Shown: positions 1 to 9,384 of the stretch, piece by piece
How positions within the stretch are numbered: the first letter of the stretch is position 1
How the letters are laid out: the number at the start of each line of letters is the position of its first letter
From: Atherinomorus stipes
Lineage: Eukaryota > Chordata > Actinopteri > Atheriniformes > Atherinidae
DNA: 64,000 bases
NCBI GenBank assembly: GCA_023101725.1
Contig: JALJCO010013425.1
Span: forward strand, 1-64,000
Direction: 5' to 3'
Program-made: the position numbers and the translations under genes
The notes under the pieces: generated by a model
Seen by the model: only the letters and a program-made list of their open reading frames with translations
What the model was told of the DNA's origin: nothing
The model's database searches: none

Positions 1-310
1 TGCTTTTAGACGGCACTCTGAGAACATCCAGCTTCTCTTGCTATCACTTTTTGTGTCTTTCCCACCTCCCATGATGGTTTTCTGCACAACTGTCAGATCA
101 GCAGTCTTCCCCATGATTTTGAATTCTTCTAAAGCAAGACGGGGACCTTTTTGAAGGCTCAGGGCACTTATGGAGGTGTTTTGGGTTACTTATCTGATTA
201 GACTGTGACAGTCTGAGCCTACAATACTGAAGCTTTTCACAGATTTCTAATTTTTTGAGTTTTTGAATTTCAGGTTTTCTAAAGCTGAAAGTCCTAATGA
301 GCAACATTCA
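1..310 (-). mobile_element. Tc1/mariner-type transposon, N-terminal transposase part (decayed, cut by window edge)
   Basis: Read on the minus strand, the stretch below 115 starts MGKTADLTVVQKTI, the characteristic beginning of a teleost Tc1-like transposase (N-terminal helix-turn-helix DNA-binding region). The codons after this match the usual family DNA only with gaps, so the reading frame is broken. The part between 115 and 310 looks like the non-coding 5' leader of the same element. The rest of the element lies to the left of the window. No intact protein is possible. Confidence 0.65.
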
Positions 311-356
311 CACAAATAAAAGCTTGAAATAACATTTTTTGATACTCCAATAGTAC

Positions 357-367
357 CTGTGTGTGTG

Positions 368-402
<35 letters not shown>
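357..402. repeat. (GT)n/(TA)n microsatellite
   Basis: A short GT run passes into an uninterrupted TA run of about 15 units. Confidence 0.9.
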
Positions 403-404
<2 letters not shown>

Positions 405-1463
405 TCAATGGCAAAAATAATCACATAGAAGTTTGAATATAATTGCCTTTGAATTAGATCAACAAGGGGTTAATTTGTCAGTGCTCACATATAAGAGTTA
501 AATGAACAAGCAGAAATAAACACCTTGTACTGGTATATGGATAATTTTAAATTGACTATTCATCATCATTGTTATTGTCTTCAGGATAAGTAAACATCCC
601 TTTGTTTCCACTGACCAATATGGCAGCAGATCTCTGGGAAAGATGAGTTTACAAACAAATGTGTGTATTTTGCTGTACCACTGTTGCTATTGCTGCTTCA
701 TGCTGAAAATATCTGCTGTATTGCTCAAGCTTTGAAAGTTTCCACTGGAAAAGTTGTGCTGTTAGAGAGAACAAGGATAAAAAATTAAGTTCTGATTACA
801 ATTATGGGACGTGACACTTAGCTGATTTCAAATCAGCGAGGCCAAATTTCACAAAGCTTGTCAATGGTGGCAGCAAGCTCACCAGATCCCTCCCCAATCA
901 AAAGTTTGCACTATATAATTTTACGCAATCAGATTTCTCCACAGTCATCCAGTGCAATCAGGTAATCAGAGGGGAGCATTAACAAGACAAATGGGGTTTA
1001 AAAAGTGGGTGCACTCTGTTTGCAGGAACTTCCTATGGAGAAGCCCCCCTCCTCTCCTTGATTACTCCTATCACCCTCATACAGCGCAACATCCCTGCTA
1101 AACAGCTTTCTACTACAGTACAGGCAGTATGTGCACAGGGAACAAATGTGACTGACTTTACATGGAGAAAATAAAAAATCCACACAAATTGTTGCTCCTA
1201 TGGCTATTTATACCAAGTGACTGACCTCCCTAACTAATTCATGCTTTTTACTATGTGATATTGAATGTATATGGAAGTTTTTTCATCTCATCTATTGTAT
1301 TCTCATGCTACATGTAGATTAAAAAGCTGTGTTAGAACTGTGTAAACGTGTATGTGTATATAAATGTATGTATAAATTTAATGCATGTTTGTTTGTGTGT
1401 TAAAACTTCTGTGAAGTATGTTGCTGATACACTTTTTGCTAATTTTATCTTATCTGAAACTTA
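403..1463. other. no gene seen
   Basis: AT-rich sequence without a convincing reading frame, splice-flanked coding block or repeat that I recognise. The 61-codon frame at 998-1183 (minus) has no family resemblance and is probably chance. Confidence 0.5.
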
Positions 1464-1464
1464 T

Positions 1465-1522
<58 letters not shown>
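1464..1522. repeat. (AC)n(AT)n microsatellite
   Basis: About ten AC units followed by about nineteen AT units. It directly abuts the hAT-like MITE starting at 1523. Confidence 0.9.
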
Positions 1523-1526
<4 letters not shown>

Positions 1527-1872
1527 GTGCAACGCTACAAAAAAGTCACGGTTCTGTTCAACATTTTTGGGTCAGGGTTCAATATTTTTTTCGATACAAA
1601 GAATAAATTTTCATGCATTTTTAAACTGTTGTGCTCTTTTCCACAACAGCTTACCATCAAGGTCATATTTGACATGAACACCAAAGTTGTTCCAACACCA
1701 GAAAAAGAATGTAGTCGAATGAGTAAACAAACCTTGACTGAATTTTCAAGATAAAGCTCACTGTCAGAAGACAAGTGGATAAAATAAGTTAAAAATTATG
1801 TATTGTTCGATATTCTATACACTGTGCTCACGGTTCGGTACACACCTGTATTGAACGGTTCAATACATATGT
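1523..1872. mobile_element. hAT-like MITE
   Basis: The left edge reads TAGGGGTGCAACGCTAC and the right part contains CGGTTCGGTACACACC and GAACGGTTCAATACAT, the degenerate inverted termini of a family of small non-autonomous hAT elements common in fish. No transposase coding sequence remains. Each side is bordered by an AC/AT microsatellite, so target duplications cannot be read. Confidence 0.55.
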
Positions 1873-1892
1873 ACACACACACACACATATAA

Positions 1893-1940
<48 letters not shown>
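1873..1940. repeat. (AC)n/(AT)n microsatellite
   Basis: AC units, then a long AT run, ending in a short T-rich stretch. Together with the run at 1464-1522 it brackets the MITE. Confidence 0.9.
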
Positions 1941-1942
<2 letters not shown>

Positions 1943-2099
1943 TTTTTTTGTTTGTATTTTTTTTTTTGCAAACTTGAAAAGTAAAGATAAAAACATACTG
2001 TACTTTTGCCAAAATGTAATATTATCACAACAAAACTGCACCAACCCCCACCCCCCGCTCAAACATGGCTTGATCCCACATTGCTTCAGTACAGTAGCA

Positions 2100-2440
2100 G
2101 CAGTAAAAGCCGAACTTTATTTTTATCATAAATATTCTAAATGTAAGCTTGGAAAGAATTTCAGTAAATAAGGAGGATAAATGAGGTTTTGATGGATCTG
2201 GTTCACCGCTTAGACACAACACCTGCATACCCAAAATAAGCTTCTCTCATCGAGATAAAGCTGAATTCTGATTTTTAGATAGCATCAGTAATAACTTTGT
2301 TTCTGGATGCTGTGTGATAAAAACTTTAATCTAAGGCTTGAAAATGATCAGAAACTTTGTACATAAGGAGGAAAAAGTGGGTTTTAGTGGATCTGGTTCA
2401 CACTGTAACAAGGCACCAACATGCTGGAAATCGGCTTCTA
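2100..2440 (+). repeat. two tandem copies of a ~190-bp repeat
   Basis: The phrase TAAGGAGGATAAATGAGG followed by GGATCTGGTTCAC near 2169 recurs as TAAGGAGGAAAAAGTGGG followed by GGATCTGGTTCAC near 2364, in the same orientation, with matching flanks (GATAAAAACTT and AGCTGAATT type segments). A third diverged copy is at 44265-44450. I do not recognise the family. Confidence 0.6.
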
Positions 2441-2908
2441 TCAGAGCTTCGCTCTTGATAATTAGTCACAGACTTTCACAAATAGTGGTTCGCTTATCTT
2501 TCACAAATGTGGGAATTAAATTGTGTTTAACTCTACAAAACAATGAAGTTTATCTTGCGTGGCCGGGCAGCTTTCTGGGTGCTCAGCATCCCTGAATCTC
2601 TGATCCTAGAGTCGCCTCTGGGGAACAAAAGAAGTAAATTTCATGTTTTTATCTTATCTTTCACTCTATGAAATGTTCTGTTATCTAGATTACACAGTCA
2701 TGGACTGCTTACTGTATATGTTAAGATGTATTTTCACCTCATCTATGAACCTTTGGCTTGTAGTCAATCTATATAGATAAAACATTCTCAGTAATATTCA
2801 ATCTTTGCCTAATGATAATCATGCATTGTGTTGTGAGTCTAAAAAAAAGTCATGCCTTTTGAAAAATAATTTTTTGATTATTTGTAAATGCTTTTACAGT
2901 AACTTTTA
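2441..2908. other. no gene seen
   Basis: AT-rich sequence up to the left end of the Tc1 element. Nothing recognisable. Confidence 0.45.
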
Positions 2909-4576
2909 CAGCTTTGTGAAAAAGTTTTTGCCCCCTTCCTAATTTCTTACTTTTTTGCATGTTTGTCCCACTCAAATGTTTCAGATCATCAATTTTTTTT
3001 TTAATGTGAGTCAAAGATAACACAAGTAAACAGAAAATGCAGTTTTTGAATGTAGATTTTTATTAGTAAGGGGTGGGGGGGGTGGGGGGTGGATAAATCC
3101 AAACCTCCATGGTCATAACTGTGTGGAAAAAGTGATTACCCCTCTGTTATATCATAAACTAATTGTGGTTTATCACATCTTTGGAAAGCTGAGTTCAGTT
3201 TCTCTAAACACACCAAGGCTGGATTATTGCCACACCTGTTCTCAATCAAGAAATCACTTAAATAGGACCTGCCTGACGAAGTTTAGTAGACCAAAAAGAT
3301 CCTCAAATGCTAGACATCATGTTGCAATCAAAAAAAAAAAAAAAAAAAAAAATCAGTAAAAAATTAGAAACAAAGTCATTGAGATCTATCAGTCTAGAAA
3401 AGATTCCAAAGCCATTTCTAAAGCTTTGGGACTCCAGAGAACCACAGTGAGAGCCATTATCCACAAATAGTGAAAACATGGAACAGTGGTGAACCTTCCC
3501 AGGAGTGGACGGCCAACCAAAACTACCCCAAGAGCACAGCAATGACTCATCCAAGAGGTCACAAAAGACCCCAGAACAACATCCAAGAACTGCAGGCCTC
3601 ACTTGCCTCAATTGAGGTCAGTGTTCATGACTCCACCATAAGAAAGAGACTGGGGGCAAAAATGGCCTGCATAGCAGAGTTCCAAGACCAAAACCACTGC
3701 TGAGCAAAAAGAACATAAAGGCTCGTCTCAGTTTAGCCAGAAAGCATCTTGATGATCCCCAAGACTTTTGAATAAATACTCTGTGGACTGACGAGACAAA
3801 AGTGGAACTTTTCGGAAGGTGATAGATCCCATTACATCTGGTGTAAAAGTAACACAGCATTTCAGAAAAGGAACATCATACCAACAGTAAAATATGGTGG
3901 TGGTAGTGTGATGGTCTCGGGCTGTTTTGCTGCTTCAGGACCTGGAAGACTTGCTGTGGTAAATGGAACCACGAATTCTGCTGTCTACCAAAAAAATCCT
4001 GAAGGAGAATGTCCGGCCATCTGTTGGTGACCTCAAGCTGAAGTGCACTTGGGTTCTGCAGCAGGACAATGATCCAAAACACACCAGCAAGTCCACCTCT
4101 GAATGGCTTAAGAAAAACAAATTGAAGACTTTGGAGTGGCCTAGTCAAAGTCCTAACCTGAATCCGGTTGAGATCCTGTAGCAAGACCTTAAAAAGGTGG
4201 TTCATGCTGGAAAAGCCTCCAATGTGGCTGAATTACAACAATTCTGCAAAGATGAGTGGAACAAAATTCCTCCACAGCGCTGTAGAAGACTCATTGCCAG
4301 TTATAGCAAACGCTTGATTGCAGTTGTTGCTGCTAAGGGTGGCCCAACTAGTAATTAGGTTTAGGGGGCAATCACTTTTTCATGTAGGGCCATGTGAGTT
4401 TGGATTTCTTTCCCCCTTAAAAATAAAAATCTTCACTTAAAAACTGCATTTTCTGTTTACTTGTGTTATCTTTGTCTCACATTTAAATTTGTTTGATGAT
4501 CTGAATCATTTAAGTGTGACTAACATGCAAAAAAGTAAGAAATTAGGAAGGGGGCAAACACTGTTTCACACAGCTG
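2909..4576 (+). mobile_element. Tc1/mariner-type DNA transposon, near full length, inactivated
   Basis: The ends are inverted copies: the left end starts CAGCTTTGTGAAAAAG and the reverse complement of the right end starts CAGCTGTGTGAAACAG. After that the two termini run together for well over 150 bp, including TTGCCCCCTTCCTAATTTC and TTACTTTTTTGCATG. TA dinucleotides at 2907-2908 and 4577-4578 fit the TA target duplication of the superfamily. The length of 1,668 bp is normal for Tc1 elements. An A-run at 3331-3351 and many stops and frameshifts show that the copy is dead. Confidence 0.9.
3270..4360 (+). pseudogene. Tc1-type transposase remnant
   Basis: Pieces of a DDE transposase are readable in shifting frames. 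A segment with LWTDETKVELFG near 3783-3818 carries one catalytic aspartate. VKYGGGSVMVSGCFAASG follows near 3890-3945. The longest open piece (3963-4181) has [17 protein letters not shown], holding the second aspartate, and ends NLNPVEIL before a stop where the family usually continues into a tryptophan. A C-terminal piece up to about 4355 follows in another frame. The enzyme would cut and rejoin transposon ends in the nucleus. Multiple stops mean no functional protein here. Confidence 0.85.
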
Positions 4577-4896
4577 TATGTCCACGGGCTGTCTCAAGCA
4601 AATCCTCATATATTTCTACAGAAAACAAAAGAACAAAATATGATCCAATTCCAGTTCTTTCCATTTACCCTACTACTTCAGTTTGAAGGGGGAAGGTACT
4701 TGTCTTAATGGGATAAGACGCGGCGGTATGTAATGTACCATTTATGCTCACAATTGGTACATAAATAGCTATGTCTGTTTTAAACGTGTACCTACAGTAT
4801 ACACTCCATGCTTCAGTGGTGGACCTATGAGATTTTACATGGTGTGGTAAAGGAGTGGTAAGAAGTGTCCGCAAGGTGTTTGATAAGTTCAGTACA
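4577..4896. other. no gene seen
   Basis: Spacer between the Tc1 element and the next MITE. The 183-codon minus-strand frame covering 4665-5216 runs through the MITE and has no family resemblance. Confidence 0.5.
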
Positions 4897-4898
4897 TA

Positions 4899-5175
4899 CA
4901 GATGCGGGCATGAAAAAGTTCCCCTTTCTGCTGACTGCCAGCCACTTACCAGCGACTTGTCTGCTAATTCAATTGCACAGAGAAACGTCTGTGTGCCCAG
5001 GGGAAACGATTTTAGAGCATAAACGAATGCCCGGAACAAGGACGTTTCTACACGCCAAGTTTGGACACCGTGCGTGATGACGTATTCACGGGACAAATCG
5101 TTCAGCCAGTAATAATGCACTATTACTGCACCAATTCTGGCAGAAAAAGATGGAACTTTTTTATGCCCGCATCTG
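4899..5175. mobile_element. mariner-like MITE, 277 bp
   Basis: The terminal inverted repeat reads CAGATGCGGGCATGAAAAAG at the left and CAGATGCGGGCATAAAAAAG on the complement of the right end, and continues through GTTCC and GGCAGAAA-type segments. TA dinucleotides flank both ends (4897-4898, 5176-5177). No coding capacity is seen. Confidence 0.8.
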
Positions 5176-5177
5176 TA

Positions 5178-5478
5178 GTTGAAAATCTGCGAATTGGAAT
5201 AAAAAAAGAGATCCACAAAAACACTTTAAAATTTAAGCTATGTTGTCATCATCCTCTCTAAGAAAACAAAGACAATATTTAGTCTGAAATTTGAATAAAG
5301 TAGAGAAATAGAACCTAAATAGAAGAACAGGATGGATATCAGCCATCTCTTTTAGAAAGACGACAGTTATTTTGCTTTGCTGTGAAACGTCTCTCAAGCA
5401 TCCAAATCTTGTGCTTTTCCACAGGTTTCTCAATACAGGGTAAAAGATTGCTGATGATCTGACTTTGCTTATGATATA
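5178..5478. other. no gene seen
   Basis: AT-rich spacer between two TA-flanked transposons. Nothing recognisable. Confidence 0.45.
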
Positions 5479-6341
5479 CACTGTATTGCCAAAAGCATTC
5501 GCTCACCTTTCTTGACTCACCTATGAGTGACATCCCATGCCTAATCCATAGGGTTCAATATGACATTGGTCCACCCTTTGCAGCTAGAACAGCTTCAACT
5601 CTTCTGGGAAGGCTGTCCACAAGGTTTAGGAGTGTTTATGGGAATTTTTGACCATTCTTCCAGAAGCACATTTGTGAGGTCACACACTGATGTTGGACGA
5701 GAAGGCCTGGCTCTCATTGCCGCTCTAATTCATCCCAAAGGTGTTCTGTTCTATCGGGTTGAGGTCAGGACTCTGTGCAGGCCAGTCAAGTTCATCCACA
5801 CCAGACTCTGCCATCCATGTCTTTATGGACCTGCTTTGTGCACTGGTGCACAGTCATGTTGGAAGAGGAAGGGGCCAGCTCCAAACTGTTCCCACAAAGT
5901 TGGGTGCATGGAATTGTCCAAAATGTCTTGGTATGCTGAAGCATTCAGAGTTCCTTCCACAGGAACTAAGGGGCCAAGCCCAGCTCCTGAAAAACAAGCC
6001 CACACCATAATCCCCCTCCACCAAACTTTACACTTGGTATAATGTAGTCAGACAAGTACTGTTGTTCTGGCAACCGCCAAACCCAGACTTGTCCATCAGA
6101 TTGCCAGATGGAGAGGTGCGATTTGTTACTCACAGAGAACACCTCCACTGCTCTAGAGTCCCAGTCGTGGCTGCTTTACACCACTGCATCCACGCTTTGC
6201 ATTGCACTTGGTGATGGATGGATGGATGCAGCTGCTCCACCATGGAAACCCATTTCATGAAGCTCTCTGTCACTGTTCTTGAGCTGATCTGAAAGCCACA
6301 TGAAGTTTGGAGGTCTGTAGTGATTGACTCTGCAGAAAGTT

Positions 6342-6621
6342 TTTTTTTTTTTTTTTTTCACTTGTCCTGTCCAGCATCTTAGCAAGCAGAATGATGATCT
6401 GGTTGCTTTACTGTGGTGTCAAACTGTTTTGCTTTGCCAAGGGGAGCTTTATGAACACAAGGCTCCCCTTGATATCCTGTTTATTCATTTTATTTCTTTA
6501 ATTAAACATTTGTTTACAACAGCATTTTACATCATATTGCTGGGCTTGACAAGAGAAAAATGAAAGAAAAGAAAGTTAATAGAAGCAATGATAGAAAGTG
6601 AAACATAGAGAAAGGAGTGAG

Positions 6622-6660
<39 letters not shown>

Positions 6661-7081
6661 ATAAATAAAAGGATACACTTACACAGTTCACTGATGCTTC
6701 TAGACAGAAACCCCAACAATTCAGGTTTTTGCTGGAAAACAAAACTAACCATCCCTAAGGAGGAGTGAGGTGGCTTAAGTATCATCAGATCGCACAACAC
6801 ACAAGAACTACAAGAGAAGAGGTAAACCTAGTAGCACAACGGGAAGCAGCGTCACAGTGTCATCATGCAGAATAAAGGGTTTCTATGGTGATGCAGTTAT
6901 GCAGATGCAGCCTCGTCTCTGCAAGGAGGAGGAAGCCCGCACAGCCCGAGACCCGGGCCCCCAGCAGCCACCCACAGTCCCGGACCCCAACCACCCCCCT
7001 CCCCCAAAGGGACGGACATGCATCCCCGCAGAGGGTGGCCCCAGCCGAAGCCCCCCATGGTCACAGGCCCCAGTGGACCAA
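6342..7081 (-). mobile_element. 5'-truncated non-LTR retrotransposon tail inserted in the Tc1 element
   Basis: On the minus strand the insert begins near 7081 with a GC-rich part, goes through an AG/CT microsatellite and ends in a poly(A) (plus-strand T-run 6341-6358). A 15-16 bp direct duplication, GACTCTGCAGAAAGTT, is at 6326-6341 and again at 7082-7097, the signature of target-primed reverse transcription. Near the tail, GGGGAGCCTTGTGTTCATAA and AGCTCCCCTTGGCAAA are also found in the second copy at 57590-57901. No reverse transcriptase coding sequence is included, so the family was not identified. The GC-rich part resembles LINE-1-type 3' UTR sequence. Confidence 0.8.
6624..6660. repeat. 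(GA)n microsatellite inside the LINE tail
   Basis: About fourteen GA units followed by an A-rich stretch. Read on the minus strand it is the CT run of the retrotransposon tail. Confidence 0.9.
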
Positions 7082-7465
7082 GACTCTGCAGAAAGTTGGC
7101 TACCTCTTCGCACTTCAGCATCCGCTGACCCTGCTTCGTCAGTTTACGTGGTCTACCACTTCATGGCTGAGTTGCTGTCGATCCGAAACACTTCCATTAA
7201 TACAGCTGAAAGTTTACTGTGAAATATTTAGGAGCGAGGAAATTTCACATCTGGATTTGTTGCACAGGTGGCATCCTATCATAGTTCCACGCTGGAATTC
7301 ACTGAACTCCTGAGATCGACCCGTTGTTTTACAAATGTTTGTAAAAACAGTCTGCATGCCTAGGTGCCTCATTTTTTCCACCTGTGGCCGTGGACGTGAT
7401 TGGAACACCTGATTCCCATAATTTGGATGGGTGAGCAAATACTTTAGGCAACATACAGTAGTGTA

Positions 7466-8570
7466 TCTAAAATATAAAATCTAGAGTGAAAGAATGATAT
7501 AATAGCCACAGTATTCTCTGTAAAGGATTAAGTCATAATTACAGTGGTTTTATCATAATTACTGATAAAATAATTTGGCTACATTATTAAAAGTTCATAT
7601 ATCTAATTTTATAACACACCTGGAGGCTGTGACTGAAACATATTGTGTCACATCATTTTTAATGTAACTACACTGGAATTTATACAAAGAATAAAAACTT
7701 CCCATGGTGTCCAGCTGGAATAAAGGATGACTTGACTCTGTCATCATTCTCTCTATTATCAGCCTCCTCCTCACTCTCTGCTTCTGTCCATCTTTCTGAA
7801 TCTAAAATCTCTTCTCCATGCCTCACACCTTCTTCCTCATCTTCACTTCCTTCTTCTTGTGTTGCTCTCGGTGGGCTTCGTTAACTCTGACCCTCCTCAC
7901 CTCTCTACCTTTCTTTCGTCTTCATTTTTTCATTTCTCACTTTTCCCTCCAACAAGAAACTATTGTCTCTACTTTTAAGAAGAATATGAAACCTGAGATT
8001 TTTCATTACATGCACACAAGTGGCACAAGCAGTTTCTTATAGACCTGCCATTCGTATCAAAGCCTTTTTGCCATTTTCTCCAGTTTGATGGTGAGGATGT
8101 GTCCTGGTTTAATGGATCCAACTCATTGATGTGATCACATCCCAGAAAGGAAAAAATGTGGCCCAAATGTGGCCTTGCCCTACAGTACTGAGTAAATGTG
8201 AATATGGCTGCTAAACCTTGTCACAACCACATGTAAAAATTGTGATAAAGGAAGCTTTTTGCATGATAACCACTCCTGGCCCACAAAATGAGTAAGTAAG
8301 AACTCATTTACACAACAGCGGGATGAAAACTCTCTCCTATTTACTTGCCATAGTCCATGTTCAGGCCAACAACTAACATCTCGACCACATGTGGGCCACA
8401 GGAGACTTCCCATAATCCAAGCAGGCTGGCATCTGACATCTGGTCCACCTCTGGCCCACACAACACTTGCCAGATCCGTAACTGAGCCATGAGGGCCAAA
8501 AGTGGCCCAGATTTAGTCCAAACATGTCTGCTATCCTGGATAGACGTGTCAGTGAAAGGTCAGCCCACTT
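7466..8570. other. no gene seen; TGGCCCA-rich repeat-like stretch at 8150-8520
   Basis: 7466-8150 is AT-rich with a T/C-rich tract (7740-7950) and no recognisable gene. From about 8150 to 8520 the words TGGCCCA or TGGGCCA recur about every 50-100 bp, which suggests an old repeat with a short internal period. I cannot name it. Confidence 0.45.
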
Positions 8571-9199
8571 GAAGTGGAATTTAGCTTTTTTTTTTGTTTT
8601 TTTTAACCTGGGGCCTGTTTTCATATGTCCTTTCATACATGTGAGTGATTGAGAAAGGAATTGTCAAGATAGCTCCAGTATTTAGCCGGGCAGGCAGCCT
8701 AACAGCAGCCTAACAGTCCGGCCAATGATCGCTATTTGTTTTGGTGTCTGTATATAAATTTCAGGGTGCTGGAAATCAAATCTAGTTCCAAAATTGCTCG
8801 ATAACTTGCGTCAAAACACTGGTAAGGGATGCAAGTTATCACACGATTTTGGAATGAGATTTGATTTCCAGCGTTCCAAGATTTGGACACAAAGACTAAA
8901 ACAAATAGTGATAGCCAGGTAATGTAGATACTTTTGTTCTTTCTCCTCTCTAGTATTTTGTCGGACACTTGTTAAGACTATCCGAGCCCTTCAGTGTGGA
9001 AAAAAAGCATTTTTTTAGGGTGAACTTAAAGGGTGAACCAGTTGCCCCATACTTATCATTAGCTGAGCTGCTAGGCTGCCTGCCCGGCTAAATACTGGAG
9101 CTATCTTGAATATTCCTTTCTCTGTCACTCACATATATGAAAGGACATATGAAAACAGACCCCAGGTAAAAAAAAAAAATAAAGTGAAATTCCCCTTTA
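8571..9199. mobile_element. fold-back (palindromic) MITE 1
   Basis: The left part (GAAGTGGAATTTAGC, ACCTGGGGCCTG, TTCATATGTCCTTTCATA, GATAGCTCCAGTATTTAGCC, GGAAATCAAATCT) is repeated in reverse complement order at 9199 down to about 8825. Arms are about 250 and 370 bp, meeting near 8820. The right arm has about 100 bp not matched in the left. No reading frame of interest is present. Confidence 0.8.
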
Positions 9200-9384
9200 A
9201 ACAGCTACGCATCAATTTTTTCATATCTACAGGGCAAAGATCTAAAGTAGAGAGGGAAGTTGCCCAGAGGCTGTCAGTCATTTGCCCCAAGGCCGGTCTT
9301 TGTCCATTTTTATATTTTCCAGGACAGCACATGCAACGGTGGCGAATATGGCAACAGTGGGAAACGCCCAACTGGTTTAAAGAG

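Larger units (their letters stand above)
5479..7463 (-). mobile_element. Tc1/mariner-type transposon (minus strand) split by a LINE insertion
   Basis: The left end is CACTGTATTGCCAAAAGC and the complement of the right end CACTACTGTATGTTGCC, each next to TA. Minus-strand fragments spell a Tc1-like transposase: SHLSIWQSDGQVWVWRLPEQ and VKFGGGG near 6050-6120, [14 protein letters not shown] near 5960-6008, QHDCAPVHK near 5835, LWDELERRLRARPSRP near 5700, and a C-terminal SKIPINTLLNLVDSLPRR near 5590-5650. Frameshifts separate the pieces. The upstream half lies beyond an inserted LINE tail (6342-7081). The left end is 5 kb from the next repeat pair and independent of it. Confidence 0.85.

Noticed and set aside
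4665..5216. 183-codon minus-strand open frame
   Set aside because: It runs across the 277-bp MITE and flanking spacer, has no family resemblance, and would need the MITE ends to be coding.
5560..6042. 160-codon plus-strand frame
   Set aside because: It is antisense to the Tc1 transposase pieces that are readable on the minus strand.
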